A DNA stretch of 64,000 nt from Parabacteroides sp. AM08-6 (GCF_003473295.1 NZ_QRMP01000014.1:23459-87458); one strand, 5' to 3'; numbered from the stretch's first letter, positions 33,379-43,583 are shown. Numbers and translations are program-made. The notes: generated from the sequence alone by a model not told the origin.

Positions 33379-35556
33379 TTACCAAATTACTATTTCATCC
33401 GCAAAAATAAAGCCATTATTTACTTCTGTTGCCTTTACTTGTATATAGCGGGCTTTCCAATCACCGTTAAAAGTATATTCCTGAAATAACAAATCCGGAT
33501 TTGTATTGGATAATGTTGTTGGAACAATTCCACAGGAGGTAAAGTTGTTTCCGTCGCCGGAAATGAACAATTCCACCTGTCCCGGTTGGAAAACGCCCGG
33601 ACCTGTCAGTTGCATAAAACGGATGGAGACTTTATGAATATCCGTCATCTCTTCCATATCAACCACACAGTCCAAATCGTTCAGGTATCCCTGCCAACGA
33701 CCATCCAAATAGGTAAGACCACCTCGGTAACCATCCAGCAAGGCATTCATACCGCCTGCCATATAACCTTTATACAACTTACTATTATAATGTATAGGCT
33801 TATTGATACCGCGATGATAATCCACTTTCTTTTCTGTCGGACTGCCCTGTAATTGTCCCTCTTTGAATAGGGCAGCTTTTATATAAGCCGAATCCTTCAC
33901 TATAATCGCTCCCTCATACAACGCAGACAAGGAAGTCGGAATAGTACCATCAGTCGTATAGTGAATTTCCTCCGGATACTTCTCGGCATCCAGCATAACT
34001 TCTATCTGTTTTTTCAAGGTATCGACATGCATCGTCACTTCCAATTCGTCGGAAAGAGTAAACGGGTGCAATCCCATTTGTTGTAATACTGGGATATGGG
34101 CATTCATGCGAGGTTTAAAATCTTTCCAACTACGTGCTTCCTGCGGAGTCCAGCCTATTTCGGCAAGGGCTAATGCACGCGGAAACATCATATATTCCAG
34201 ATGTTCAGGGGTCTGGATATATTCTGTCCAAGTATTCGCCTGCACACCCATAATATGCTGAATTTCTCCGTCTGTCAGCGAATCGGAAGGGGCAGGATTA
34301 TAACTATAGACCTTTTTTATGGGCGTATATCCTCCGATAGCATAAGGTTGCGTTTTAGGGTCTGCTTGATAAAAATCAAAATACATATAATTACCGGGAG
34401 TCATCACGACATCATGCCCCATACGTGCCGCCTTAATGCCTCCCTCTTCTCCCCGCCAAGACATAACCGTGGCTTCAGGGGCCAAACCACCTTCCAATAT
34501 TTCATCCCATCCTATCAGTCTACGTCCTTTGGATAGTAAGTGTTCTTCCGCCTGATGTATCATATAACTTTGCAATTCATCTACACTCTGCATACCTTCC
34601 CTTTTCATCAGAGCCTGACATTTGGGACAAGTCTTCCAAGCTTGTTTACCAGCTTCATCTCCACCTATATGGATATATTCGGAAGGGAAGAGTTCGATGA
34701 TTTCATCCAAAACATCATTCATAAAAGCAATTGATTGTTCGTTGCCGATACAGAAATCCCCATTTTGATACGGTTTACCGGAACAACTCAATTCCGGATA
34801 AGCAACCAGTACCTCTTCCGAATGACCGGGGAACTCTATTTCCGGCAAAATCGTAATATGCCTAGCAGCTGCATAAGCTACAAGTTTTCGTATATCATCT
34901 TTTGTATAATAACCGCCATAAGCTCCGGGGGTACCTTCGGGAAGATATTTACGGTCGTGTCCGTCCCACCATTTACGCCAGTCGGACTCCGTACGGAAAG
35001 CGACATCAGTAGTCAATTTGGGATATTTATCAATTTGAACACGCCACCCGCCGGCATCAGTCAGATGTAGGTGTAATGTATTCAATTTGTAGTAGGACAT
35101 GGCATCCAACAATTTCATTACCTCTTCTTTAGGAAAGAAATGACGGGAAACATCCAGATGCAATCCCCGATATTTGAAACGTGGACTATCTTTTATCACC
35201 CCGCAAGGGATACCGTCCGGAGTAAGCAATTGGCTTAGTGTTTGTTGTCCGTAAAAGAGTCCGGCTTCCGACCCTCCCCGTAAAGTTATTCCCTGTTTCG
35301 TCACAACCAATTCATATCCTTCCGGTCCGGAAGCAAGCTCAGAGTCTATCACAGCTGTCAAGCTGCCGGATTCTCCTTTTGATGTTTGCTGATTACTACC
35401 CACTTTTAGGTATCCGCCGGAAAATTCCATATAAGCCGGCTTGGGAATAAGATTCACTCGTAAACTCTCTTTCGGAGCACAAGACAACAACAAAAACGAA
35501 CAGGAAATAACAATCCCTTTCACTTTTTTGCAAGACTGTTTTGGCAGTAACATCAT
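33379..35556 (-). CDS. GH20 beta-N-acetylhexosaminidase lipoprotein
   Basis: From the Met at 35556 the protein is 725 residues with a lipoprotein signal (KGIVISCSFLLLSC). A GH20 N-terminal domain (about 30-110) is followed by the catalytic barrel with KYRGLHLDVSRHFFPKEEVMKLLD and the HIGGDEAGK motif, whose Asp-Glu pair supports substrate-assisted catalysis. A chitobiase-type domain (YTTDGTIPTSLSALY) and a C-terminal F5/8-like carbohydrate-binding domain (about 590-725) follow. It removes terminal GlcNAc or GalNAc from glycans, probably at the cell surface or in the periplasm. It is the first gene of a pair with GH92. Confidence 0.93.
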   Translation of the reverse strand: MMLLPKQSCKKVKGIVISCSFLLLSCAPKESLRVNLIPKPAYMEFSGGYLKVGSNQQTSKGESGSLTAVIDSELASGPEGYELVVTKQGITLRGGSEAGLFYGQQTLSQLLTPDGIPCGVIKDSPRFKYRGLHLDVSRHFFPKEEVMKLLDAMSYYKLNTLHLHLTDAGGWRVQIDKYPKLTTDVAFRTESDWRKWWDGHDRKYLPEGTPGAYGGYYTKDDIRKLVAYAAARHITILPEIEFPGHSEEVLVAYPELSCSGKPYQNGDFCIGNEQSIAFMNDVLDEIIELFPSEYIHIGGDEAGKQAWKTCPKCQALMKREGMQSVDELQSYMIHQAEEHLLSKGRRLIGWDEILEGGLAPEATVMSWRGEEGGIKAARMGHDVVMTPGNYMYFDFYQADPKTQPYAIGGYTPIKKVYSYNPAPSDSLTDGEIQHIMGVQANTWTEYIQTPEHLEYMMFPRALALAEIGWTPQEARSWKDFKPRMNAHIPVLQQMGLHPFTLSDELEVTMHVDTLKKQIEVMLDAEKYPEEIHYTTDGTIPTSLSALYEGAIIVKDSAYIKAALFKEGQLQGSPTEKKVDYHRGINKPIHYNSKLYKGYMAGGMNALLDGYRGGLTYLDGRWQGYLNDLDCVVDMEEMTDIHKVSIRFMQLTGPGVFQPGQVELFISGDGNNFTSCGIVPTTLSNTNPDLLFQEYTFNGDWKARYIQVKATEVNNGFIFADEIVIW

Positions 35557-35670
35557 ATATTGTTTTGCGGATTTAAATTCTTGGAGGGTAAATATACAAA
35601 GAAAAATCAAAATCTTTTTTATTTAGGTTGTTTCTTACAAAAGAAAGTCTTAGCTCTACCTTTTTAGATA

Positions 35671-35704
35671 AAAAAAGAGTCGCCTAACTTTTGCTAGGCA
35701 ACTC
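35671..35704 (-). terminator. Terminator of Bacteroidales-1 RNA
   Basis: The minus strand reads GAGTTGCCTAGC, AAAA, GTTAGGCGACTC and then TTTTTT; the stem has one G-T pair. Confidence 0.8.
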
Positions 35705-35906
35705 CTTCGTTTATGAAAAGAAAGCCGCACCGTGATATGAACAAACTCCGTATGACAGGATTTGAGTGCTTTGCCACCTTTGTAATCCGCTGTGCGATGC
35801 ATGCCCCGAAGGGTGCGGCCCGCCATTAGCGACAAGAGCTATGTCTCGGAATTAAAATAAACTGATGAGTTTCCCAATCGAACATGTGCGGCTAACTCAT
35901 TTTTCT
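35671..35906 (-). ncRNA. Bacteroidales-1 RNA
   Basis: On the minus strand, downstream of rplT, lies a unit with its own Bacteroidota promoter (35912-35942), several hairpins and a terminal hairpin with T-run (35704-35671). Bacteroidales-1 is a published RNA motif of this order, marked by just such a promoter and terminator and usually placed after the L20 gene; identification rests on location and architecture rather than an alignment. The RNA begins with AGCCGCAC (35893-35886) and ends with GTGCGGCT (35730-35723), which pair to close the fold. An internal GCCGCAC (35819-35813) could pair with the same 3' strand. The function is unknown. Confidence 0.8.
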
Positions 35907-35911
35907 TATCA

Positions 35912-35942
35912 CAAAGATATGTATAAGGTTTGACATAAACAA
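35912..35942 (-). promoter_or_regulatory. Promoter of Bacteroidales-1 RNA
   Basis: TTG at plus 35940-35942 and TATCTTTG at plus 35912-35919 (both read on the minus strand) are 20 bases apart, a near-ideal match. Confidence 0.75.
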
Positions 35943-35950
35943 GTAAATAC

Positions 35951-35984
35951 AAAAAAAAGAGCCCTGAAACAAGACTCTTTTTTT
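35951..35984 (-). terminator. Terminator of the thrS-infC-rpmI-rplT operon
   Basis: The minus strand reads GAGTCTTG, TTT, CAGGGCTC and then a run of T, with two G-T pairs in the stem. It separates rplT from the RNA downstream. Confidence 0.7.
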
Positions 35985-36001
35985 ATTGACTAAAAATCAA
36001 C

Positions 36002-36346
36002 TCACTTTACTTTTGCAACGATTGCTTTAAAAGCTTCCGGATGATTCATTGCCAAGTCGGCAAGCACCTTACGGTTGATCTCGATTCCTGCTGCGTGCAA
36101 AGCACCCATTAGACGAGAGTAAGACATACCTTCCAAACGAGCGGCAGCATTGATTCGTTGAATCCACAATGCGCGGAAGTTACGTTTTTTGTTACGACGG
36201 TCACGGAATGCGTAAGTCAAACCTTTTTCCCAGGTATTCTTCGCAACGGTCCACACGTTCTTACGTGCACCATAATAACCACGGGTTAGTTTTAAAATCC
36301 GTTTTCTTTTTGCTCTTGAAGCAACATGATTTACTGATCTAGGCAT
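36002..36346 (-). CDS. rplT: 50S ribosomal protein L20
   Basis: The 114-residue basic protein begins [29 protein letters not shown], typical of L20, and continues with [24 protein letters not shown]. It binds 23S rRNA early in assembly of the large subunit. In several bacteria it also represses its own operon by binding the mRNA ahead of rpmI. It is the last gene of infC-rpmI-rplT. Confidence 0.98.
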   Translation of the reverse strand: MPRSVNHVASRAKRKRILKLTRGYYGARKNVWTVAKNTWEKGLTYAFRDRRNKKRNFRALWIQRINAAARLEGMSYSRLMGALHAAGIEINRKVLADLAMNHPEAFKAIVAKVK

Positions 36347-36452
36347 AATTCTAATCTGTTTTGAATGTTAGCGTCATCTTTTGTAAATGAACTTATTTGC
36401 TAAATACATTCGGTTAATAAAAATCTTGTAAAACTCGCTTAATTAAAAAAGA

Positions 36453-36650
36453 TTACTTCAAACCAAGCAACTTCTTAACATTGCTTACATCAACACGGTC
36501 AATCAGACCGATATGGGTTAAGTTTCTTTTCTGCTTTTTAGTCTTCTTGGTCAGAATGTGACTTTTAAAAGCGTGTTTTCTTTTGATTTTTCCTGTTCCG
36601 GTAAGGGCAAACCTCTTTTTGGCACCGGAATTAGTCTTCATCTTAGGCAT
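36453..36650 (-). CDS. rpmI: 50S ribosomal protein L35
   Basis: The 65-residue basic protein begins [20 protein letters not shown], the classic L35 start, followed by [20 protein letters not shown]. It is a large-subunit protein. The gene sits in the standard infC-rpmI-rplT order. The 106-base gap to rplT and the 55-base gap to infC are where L20-dependent control acts in other bacteria; no such structure was verified here. Confidence 0.98.
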   Translation of the reverse strand: MPKMKTNSGAKKRFALTGTGKIKRKHAFKSHILTKKTKKQKRNLTHIGLIDRVDVSNVKKLLGLK

Positions 36651-36705
36651 TTTCCAATTATGTTTTAATTATTAAACTTTACACCCTCTATCGGGTGGAT
36701 TTTTC

Positions 36706-37329
36706 TTATTTTTCGTCATCTGCTTCCGGCTCAACCTTCGGCTTAGGAGTTACAATCACTTTCTTTACCGGAGGTTTAATAACTGGCGCGGCAACATTAG
36801 AAGAACCAGCTTTTTTCGGAGTCAGCATTATAATCATACGCTTTCCTTCCAATACCGGTAATTGTTCAACCTTACCATAATCCTCCAAGTCGTTTGCAAA
36901 ACGAAGTAATAAAACCTCGCCCTGCTCTTTAAAAAGAATGGAACGTCCTTTAAAGAACACATAAGCTTTCACTTTCGCCCCTTCTTCCAAAAAGCCTTTT
37001 GCATGTTTCAACTTAAAGTTGTAATCATGGTCATCTGTTTGAGGTCCGAAACGAATTTCTTTCACTACAACCTTGACAGACTTAGCTTTCTGTTCCTTTT
37101 GTCTTTTTTTCTGCTGATAGAGGAATTTCTGATAATCAATCACTCTACAAACGGGGGGCGCAGCATTCGGTGAAATTTCAACCAGGTCAAGCCCTTGCTC
37201 TTCGGCAATTTTTAATGCCTGCAAAGTAGGATAAACTCCCTGTTCTACGTTGTCACCTACTAAACGAACTTCCCGAACACGAATGCGTTCGTTAATTCTA
37301 TACTGTTCTTTCAGACTTTCATTCTTCAT
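36706..37329 (-). CDS. infC: Translation initiation factor IF-3
   Basis: The 207-residue protein has an N-terminal domain with [45 protein letters not shown] and a C-terminal domain with [30 protein letters not shown]-3 binds the 30S subunit and checks start-codon pairing. The start codon is an ordinary ATG, unlike the AUU of E. coli infC, so the autoregulation seen there by start-codon discrimination is not indicated. A C-terminal extension of about 35 residues rich in Pro, Lys and Val is typical of Bacteroidota. The gene follows thrS by 35 bases. Confidence 0.97.
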   Translation of the reverse strand: MKNESLKEQYRINERIRVREVRLVGDNVEQGVYPTLQALKIAEEQGLDLVEISPNAAPPVCRVIDYQKFLYQQKKRQKEQKAKSVKVVVKEIRFGPQTDDHDYNFKLKHAKGFLEEGAKVKAYVFFKGRSILFKEQGEVLLLRFANDLEDYGKVEQLPVLEGKRMIIMLTPKKAGSSNVAAPVIKPPVKKVIVTPKPKVEPEADDEK

Positions 37330-37364
37330 TCAAAAAGATTTATTCTCCTCGTTATTTAGTTATT

Positions 37365-39320
37365 TTAATCGTTATCTTTCTGCCAGCTATTCAGCTGTTC
37401 CTCTATTTCGCCTTTTAAAAGCGCTGCAAAGGTAGTAATTTTCATCGAACCTTTATCACCTTCGCCCTGTTTTCTTACAGAAACTTCATTATTTTCTGCT
37501 TCTTTCTCTCCGACAATAAGCATATAAGGGATACGTTTCAATTCGGTATCACGTATTTTACGTCCGATTTTCTCATTACGGTCGTCTACACGGACACTCA
37601 AATCCGAGGCTTCAAGTTGACGGGCTACTTCATATGCATAGTCGTTAAATTTCTCGCTAATCGGCAAAACAGATACCTGATCCGGAGTCAACCACAATGG
37701 GAATTTACCTCCTGTATGCTCAATCAGCACAGCCACAAAACGTTCCATGGAACCAAATGGCGCACGGTGAATCATGACTGGACGGTGTTTTTTATTGTCT
37801 TCACCGGTATATTCCAGTTCAAAACGTTCCGGCAGATTATAATCGACCTGGATAGTTCCCAACTGCCAGCGACGACCGATAGCATCTTTTACCATAAAGT
37901 CAAGCTTCGGACCATAAAAAGCAGCTTCGCCATATTCAATCTTAGCCTTCAAGCCCTTCTCCTGGCAAGCTTCGATAATAGCTGTTTCCGCTTTTTCCCA
38001 GTTTTCTTCCGAACCGATATATTTATCACGGTTTACTTTATCACGCAAAGATATTTGTGCTTCAAAATTTTCAAAATCGAGTGCTTTAAAGATAATAAAG
38101 ATGATATCCATAACCTTCAGGAATTCATCCTTCAGCTGATCCGGGCGACAGAACAGATGGGCATCATCTTGCGTAAAACCGCGTACTCTCGTTAAACCAT
38201 GCAGCTCACCGCTTTGTTCATAACGATACACTGTACCAAATTCAGCAAAACGCAAAGGCAAATCTTTATATGAACGCGGAAATGCCTTATAAATCTCACA
38301 GTGATGAGGACAGTTCATCGGTTTCAACAGAAACTCCTCACCTTCTTGCGGAGTATGAATGGGCTGGAATGAATCCTTTCCATATTTTGCATAGTGACCA
38401 GAAGTCACATATAATTGTTTTCCACCGATATGCGGAGTCATGACCTGCTGGTAGCCGTACTTCTTCTGGATACGTTTCAGAAAGTCTTCCAATTTCAGAC
38501 GCAATTGTGTACCTCTCGGCAACCATAACGGAAGTCCAGCTCCCACTGCAGTAGAAAAAGTAAACAACTCCAATTCCTTACCAATCTTACGGTGGTCACG
38601 TTTCTTGGCTTCTTCCATCAACACCAGATACTCATCCAGCATTTTTTTCTTCGGGAAAGTAATGCCATACAACCGAACCAACTGTTTACGCTTTTCATCA
38701 CCACGCCAGTAAGCACCAGCCACACTTAATATTTTAACAGCCTTCAGATAAGATGTATTAGGCAAGTGCGGACCACGACACAAGTCGGTAAAAGCTCCTT
38801 GTGTATAGGTCGTAATCTTGCCGTCTTCCAACTCACTGATAAGTTCTGTTTTGTAGACTTCCCCTCTGTCGTTGAACATTTTCAAAGCGTCTTCCTTCGA
38901 AATATCCTGACGTTTGATTTCCTCTTTTTTAGCTACTAACTCAAGCATTTTAGCTTCAATAGCTGGGAAATCACCTTCTTTAATCACAGCTTCACCCGGA
39001 TCTACATCATAGTAGAATCCATTTTCTATAGCCGGTCCGATACCGAACTTAATGCCGGGATAAAGTTCCTGCAAAGCTTCAGCCATCAAGTGAGCACTTG
39101 AATGCCAGAATGCATACTTACCTTCTTCGTCATCCCACTTGAAAAGTTTGATGGCGGCATCCTGATTGATAGGACGTGTCAGGTCCCATATCTCACCATT
39201 TACACTTGCAGCCAAAACATCCTGTGCCAAACGGGGACTAATACTTTCCGCAATCTGCATCGCAGTCGTTCCTTCAGCATATTCTTTTACGGAATTATCC
39301 GGAAATGTAATCTTTATCAT
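37365..39320 (-). CDS. thrS: Threonyl-tRNA synthetase
   Basis: The 651-residue protein has a TGS domain (1-60), the editing domain with [11 protein letters not shown] and [11 protein letters not shown], the class II core with [28 protein letters not shown] and [12 protein letters not shown], and a C-terminal anticodon-binding domain. Zinc and editing residues (HxxxH and the later CRGPH) are present. It charges tRNA(Thr). A promoter at 39355-39383 precedes it, and the infC-rpmI-rplT genes follow closely. Confidence 0.98.
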   Translation of the reverse strand: MIKITFPDNSVKEYAEGTTAMQIAESISPRLAQDVLAASVNGEIWDLTRPINQDAAIKLFKWDDEEGKYAFWHSSAHLMAEALQELYPGIKFGIGPAIENGFYYDVDPGEAVIKEGDFPAIEAKMLELVAKKEEIKRQDISKEDALKMFNDRGEVYKTELISELEDGKITTYTQGAFTDLCRGPHLPNTSYLKAVKILSVAGAYWRGDEKRKQLVRLYGITFPKKKMLDEYLVLMEEAKKRDHRKIGKELELFTFSTAVGAGLPLWLPRGTQLRLKLEDFLKRIQKKYGYQQVMTPHIGGKQLYVTSGHYAKYGKDSFQPIHTPQEGEEFLLKPMNCPHHCEIYKAFPRSYKDLPLRFAEFGTVYRYEQSGELHGLTRVRGFTQDDAHLFCRPDQLKDEFLKVMDIIFIIFKALDFENFEAQISLRDKVNRDKYIGSEENWEKAETAIIEACQEKGLKAKIEYGEAAFYGPKLDFMVKDAIGRRWQLGTIQVDYNLPERFELEYTGEDNKKHRPVMIHRAPFGSMERFVAVLIEHTGGKFPLWLTPDQVSVLPISEKFNDYAYEVARQLEASDLSVRVDDRNEKIGRKIRDTELKRIPYMLIVGEKEAENNEVSVRKQGEGDKGSMKITTFAALLKGEIEEQLNSWQKDND

Positions 39321-39354
39321 AATCTGTTCACTATAAATCTAAAATATTAGGATG

Positions 39355-39383
39355 CAAATTTAGCATTCTTTTTTATAAACAAA
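39355..39383 (-). promoter_or_regulatory. Promoter of the thrS-infC-rpmI-rplT operon
   Basis: On the minus strand TTTG (plus 39380-39383) and TAAATTTG (plus 39355-39362) are 17 bases apart. The start near 39,348 leaves a leader of about 28 bases, too short for a T-box. Confidence 0.6.
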
Positions 39384-39476
39384 TGAATATCTTCAAAAAA
39401 GATATAACCTTTGAGTCCAAAAGTCCTTCACTTAAAACCCAAAGAGAGCTATTTTGTTCTTAAATGTTCTTTATTT

Positions 39477-41627
39477 TTAATTACTGGTCATACGCTTGAT
39501 AATGCTATAAGCATTTATAATACCTAATTCACCGGCTTTGCTCAAGTCCGCAATTCCTTGATTAATATCCCCTAACGACAAACGAGCAAGTCCCCGATTA
39601 AAATAAGCCTCAGCAAATTCAGGGTCACGTCGAATCGCTTCATTATAATCCAAGATAGCAGCACGGAAATCCCGAAGTGCACAACGTAGGTTTCCCCGAT
39701 TAAAATAAGCATAGACAAAACCAGGATTCAATTTAATCGCCATATCGTAATCACGGGTAATCATCTCATGCTCGTATGCACGCTTATTATCTTTCAATCG
39801 GGCCGATGCCGAATCCGAAGGTTTCTTTATATTATTGGAAATCGAAGAGTTCTTCCCTATTTTCAAGTCCATACTCATCGCGGACAAATTATCGTCCGCA
39901 TCCACTATTTGCGACATATTATAATCCAGTTGCTTATAGCGGACAACAGCCCGATTGAAATAGGCAAGAGCAAAATCAGGATTCAACTCGATTGCCTTTG
40001 TATAATCCTTAATAGCCTCGCTAAAGTCTTGTACCAACATGAAATCAAGAGCACGTCCAAAATATAAATCCGCATTGTTTGGCTGAGAAGCTATCTTTGC
40101 CGAAAGCTCGTCTATAGAAGCAAAATGTACAGCCACTTGATCCTCGGTAAGTGCAGCTTCCTCATTCGTGATACGCAATTTACGGGATAGTAACATACGA
40201 GCATTATATTCTTCTACAGTCTTATCATAATAAACCAGTTTCTTTATCGGATCAACCTTTTCATAATAGGTCAGGATAAATTGGGGTTCAAGGTCCACAC
40301 GAACATTCTTATCCTGTACACGTCCCCGGAATTCATTCTGATATTTACTTTTACGTTCATCTTCTTTATCATATACGACCAAACGATTGAACTTATTAAT
40401 ATTCTTATCAGACTTCTCACGCGTATTTTCCTCTTTGGATGTAGCAATGGTTGTAGAAGATTGTACATTTGTTACTTTCGTCGTATCCGCAGAAGCGATA
40501 GCATTACTGGCATTCGTATTGCGATATTGACGATCTTTCTTCAATTGCTGCTCCATTTCGATAGCAGCCCAATAGTCACGGTCGGCACCCACATTATCCC
40601 GCATTTTTCGTTTAGCTTCGGAACGGCTGTAGTAACCGGGGATAAAATTCGGGTATTCACTTAACACCACATCAAAATCACTAATAGCACCCCGATTATC
40701 TCCTGTTTCAAAACGAAGTAATGCCCGGTTATAATAAGCCATATAGTTGTCAGGCTCCTGCTCTATAACAACATCAAAATCTTCAATGGCCCGATTGCTA
40801 TCTCCCACTTGGGCACGAAGCAAACCACGGTTAAAACGGGCAATCAGGTTCTGGCTATCCATACTCACCACCTGGTCATAATCAGCCATAGCTCCACGAT
40901 AATCATTCATCTGATAACGCACCAGTCCCCGATTAATGTAATATCCACTTTCGCGTGTATTCAGACGAATAGCTTCATTCAAATCCGCCAATGCCCCCTC
41001 CAAATTATTTGTCTGGTAAAGTAAAATAGCCCGGTTACCATAAGCCGGTGCATAATAAGGGTCTATGCTTATCGCTTTATCATAATCGGCTAATGCTTTT
41101 ACCGTGTCTCCCTCTTCCGTGTACATAGCCCCACGTGTCAGATAATTTATCGAATATTTCGGATGAGCTGCTATCAGTACGTCAAATACCTTTTCGGCTG
41201 CCTTATAATCTTTTTTCTGAATATTAGCAACAGCTTTATTCACCAACATTTGCCGGTCTTCCGGCTTAAACTCAAGCCCTTTATCATAGTCGGCTATTGC
41301 TTCATCATATTTTTCCTGGCTTTGACGAGCAATACCACGGGCATAATAAGCCTGAACTAAAAAAGGGTTCCGCTGAAGACATAATGAACAGTCTTCTTCG
41401 GCCCCCTTGTAGTCGTCTAAGTTTATTTTCGCTACTGCGCGGTAAAAATAAGGTTCTGCTAACCAGGGCTTCGATTTGATTACCTGATTAAAGTACTGTA
41501 TTGAAAGGACATAATCCTCAAAATACAGAGCATTCCGTCCAATAGCCAGTACACGATCTGTATTTATCTGTGCAAACAGCGAAAATGAACATATATGTAA
41601 TATAAAAAAGAGTATTGCCTTCTTCAT
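39477..41627 (-). CDS. Exported tetratricopeptide-repeat protein
   Basis: The 716-residue protein has a signal peptide (KKAILFFILHICSFSLFAQ) and about twelve TPR units in two blocks. Residues about 25-365 carry repeated patterns such as YYNRALLRFETGDNRGAISDF, and residues about 510-710 form the second block. A Ser/Thr/Asn/Lys-rich linker (about 375-430) joins them. TPR solenoids bind other proteins, and Bacteroidales encode many exported ones in envelope assembly, secretion and gliding-type systems. No catalytic domain is visible. A -7 box lies at 41658-41665. Its partner is unknown. Confidence 0.88.
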   Translation of the reverse strand: MKKAILFFILHICSFSLFAQINTDRVLAIGRNALYFEDYVLSIQYFNQVIKSKPWLAEPYFYRAVAKINLDDYKGAEEDCSLCLQRNPFLVQAYYARGIARQSQEKYDEAIADYDKGLEFKPEDRQMLVNKAVANIQKKDYKAAEKVFDVLIAAHPKYSINYLTRGAMYTEEGDTVKALADYDKAISIDPYYAPAYGNRAILLYQTNNLEGALADLNEAIRLNTRESGYYINRGLVRYQMNDYRGAMADYDQVVSMDSQNLIARFNRGLLRAQVGDSNRAIEDFDVVIEQEPDNYMAYYNRALLRFETGDNRGAISDFDVVLSEYPNFIPGYYSRSEAKRKMRDNVGADRDYWAAIEMEQQLKKDRQYRNTNASNAIASADTTKVTNVQSSTTIATSKEENTREKSDKNINKFNRLVVYDKEDERKSKYQNEFRGRVQDKNVRVDLEPQFILTYYEKVDPIKKLVYYDKTVEEYNARMLLSRKLRITNEEAALTEDQVAVHFASIDELSAKIASQPNNADLYFGRALDFMLVQDFSEAIKDYTKAIELNPDFALAYFNRAVVRYKQLDYNMSQIVDADDNLSAMSMDLKIGKNSSISNNIKKPSDSASARLKDNKRAYEHEMITRDYDMAIKLNPGFVYAYFNRGNLRCALRDFRAAILDYNEAIRRDPEFAEAYFNRGLARLSLGDINQGIADLSKAGELGIINAYSIIKRMTSN

Positions 41628-41657
41628 CCTTCTAAATATTCAACATTGATCGAAGGG

Positions 41658-41665
41658 CAAAAATA
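41658..41665 (-). promoter_or_regulatory. -7 box of the TPR gene
   Basis: The minus strand reads TATTTTTG about 30 bases before the start codon, fitting TAnnTTTG. No clear -33 box was seen. Confidence 0.45.
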
Positions 41666-41676
41666 AGTAAATTATC

Positions 41677-42009
41677 TTACTTAGGCTCTATTTTTACCAT
41701 CAAATGATCTTTAGCGATCTTATCACCCTCTTTTACCCCCAATTTTGTAATAAAACCTGAAACAGGAGCTACTACACGATTGTACATCTTCATGGCCTGA
41801 TGAATCAGGAGCAACTGGCCGGCTTCAACCTCATCTCCTTCCCTCACTTCCAGCTTAACGATAGTACCAGGCAAATGAGCAATAACATCTCCGACAAATG
41901 GCTTATGCCACATTTTACGGTTTTTGTATTTCTCGGTGAGCAATGTTTTGTACTTACGTGCAGTAACTACAAAATCTACGTATTCGTTATCTTTTTCTTT
42001 CTTTTCCAT
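41677..42009 (-). CDS. Biotin carboxyl carrier-type protein
   Basis: The 110-residue protein has a C-terminal biotinyl domain (about 38-110) with FVGDVIAHLPGTIVKLEVREGDEVEAGQ and the attachment motif AMKM (Lys74). The residue before AMKM is Gln rather than the usual Glu. It carries the carboxyl group on biotin between a biotin carboxylase and the carboxyltransferase. The gene follows the carboxyltransferase gene by 26 bases. No biotin carboxylase or membrane decarboxylase gene lies nearby, so the third partner is encoded elsewhere. Confidence 0.88.
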   Translation of the reverse strand: MEKKEKDNEYVDFVVTARKYKTLLTEKYKNRKMWHKPFVGDVIAHLPGTIVKLEVREGDEVEAGQLLLIHQAMKMYNRVVAPVSGFITKLGVKEGDKIAKDHLMVKIEPK

Positions 42010-42035
42010 ATATCAAAAGTATATTTACTGGTTAA

Positions 42036-43583
42036 TTAGAACGGAGGCAATCCGTGCTTCTTAGCCGGTCTGCATTCTTCTTTCAATACGGAGAGCTTCA
42101 ATGCATGTAGCAACAGCGAACGGGTCTCTTTCGGTTCAATTACAGAATCGATAAACCCTTTAGAGGCAGCCACGAACGGGTTGGCAAACTTTTCAATATA
42201 TTCTTTTACTTTTTCCTGACGCATTGCATTCTGGTCTTCGGCTTCCATAATTTCCTTACGGAAAATAATATTGGCTGCCCCTTCCGGTCCCATTACTGCA
42301 ATTTCTGCACTTGGCCAAGCAAACATAAAGTCCGCACCCAAATGACGGGAGTTCATTGCAATATAACCTCCACCATAAGCTTTACGCAGAATAACGGTAA
42401 TTTTGGGGACAGTTGCTTCGGAGTATGCATATAACACTTTTGCACCATGACGGATTACGCCGGCATGTTCCTGGTCTACACCCGGCAAATAACCCGGCAT
42501 ATCTTCCAATGTAATAATCGGTATATTGAAAGAATCGCAAAAACGGATAAAACGAGCAGCTTTATCAGCACTGTCGCAGTCCAATACGCCAGCCAAAACC
42601 ATCGGCTGATTAGCTACAAAACCTACGGTTTCACCCCCCATACGACCAAAACCAATTACAATATTAGCAGCCCAAAGTTCCTGTATTTCCAGAAAATCAG
42701 AGTCATCAACAATACATTTAATAACATCACGTACATCGTACGGTTGTTTCGGGTCCGAAGGTACCACCTGTTCGATATTCAACATGGCAGACGGTTCTTT
42801 GGGTTCTACGACCTTAGCATGTTCCTGATTATTCCAAGGAATAAAACTTACCAAACGTTTTACCTGCTCAAAACATTCTTGTTCGCTCAATGCATAGAAA
42901 TGAGCATTACCTGTTGTCTCAGCATGTACACGGGCTCCTCCTAAATCTTCCATCGAAATATCTTCACCCAATACAGTCTTGATTACATTCGGACCAGTAA
43001 TGAACATCTTTGAGATATTTTCAACTACAAATACAAAGTCTGTCAACGCTGGAGAATAAACAGCCCCACCTGCGCACGGACCTAAAATCAGAGAAAGCTG
43101 CGGAATAACACCGGAAGCAATTGTATTACGATAGAAAATTTCGCCATAACCGGCCAATGCACCGACACCTTCCTGAATACGTGCACCGCCCGAATCGTTA
43201 ATACCGATAATCGGACATTTCATTTTCAGTGCATGATCCATAATTTTCGTAATCTTACGTGCATGTTGTAAACCCAAAGAGCCACCGGCAACTGTAAAGT
43301 CCTGTGCATAGATACAAACAGGAGCACCAAAAATAGTACCTGTACCTGTCACAACACCATCACCCGGTAACTCTTTCTTTTCCATACCGAAATCACGACC
43401 GTCGTGTTTCACAAACAAGTCGTATTCGTGGAAAGAATTCTTGTCCAACAAGGATAGAATACGATCACGGGCAGTTAATTTACCCATAGCAATCTGCTTC
43501 TCGATAGCAGCCTCGCCTCCTCCCATCTCTACAACGGCCTTCTTCTCCCTGAGGGTCTGAATGTTTTTACTTAAATCTGTCAT
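42036..43583 (-). CDS. Acyl-CoA carboxylase carboxyltransferase (propionyl/methylmalonyl-CoA type)
   Basis: The 515-residue protein has two crotonase-like halves of the biotin-dependent carboxyltransferase family: GSLGLQHARKITKIMDHALKMKCPIIGINDSGGARIQEG in the first, then GYLPGVDQEHAGVIRHGAKVLYAYSEATVPKITVILRKAYGGGYIAM in the second. Relatives are the alpha subunit of methylmalonyl-CoA decarboxylase (MmdA) and propionyl-CoA carboxylase beta subunits. In Bacteroidales this reaction belongs to the succinate-propionate pathway, but the direction and substrate cannot be decided here. The biotin carrier gene follows. Confidence 0.93.
   Translation of the reverse strand: MTDLSKNIQTLREKKAVVEMGGGEAAIEKQIAMGKLTARDRILSLLDKNSFHEYDLFVKHDGRDFGMEKKELPGDGVVTGTGTIFGAPVCIYAQDFTVAGGSLGLQHARKITKIMDHALKMKCPIIGINDSGGARIQEGVGALAGYGEIFYRNTIASGVIPQLSLILGPCAGGAVYSPALTDFVFVVENISKMFITGPNVIKTVLGEDISMEDLGGARVHAETTGNAHFYALSEQECFEQVKRLVSFIPWNNQEHAKVVEPKEPSAMLNIEQVVPSDPKQPYDVRDVIKCIVDDSDFLEIQELWAANIVIGFGRMGGETVGFVANQPMVLAGVLDCDSADKAARFIRFCDSFNIPIITLEDMPGYLPGVDQEHAGVIRHGAKVLYAYSEATVPKITVILRKAYGGGYIAMNSRHLGADFMFAWPSAEIAVMGPEGAANIIFRKEIMEAEDQNAMRQEKVKEYIEKFANPFVAASKGFIDSVIEPKETRSLLLHALKLSVLKEECRPAKKHGLPPF

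Noticed and set aside
35671..35906. Possible tRNA or 6S RNA downstream of rplT
   Set aside because: No cloverleaf or T-loop sequence and no single long rod with central bubble. Location and layout fit Bacteroidales-1 RNA better.
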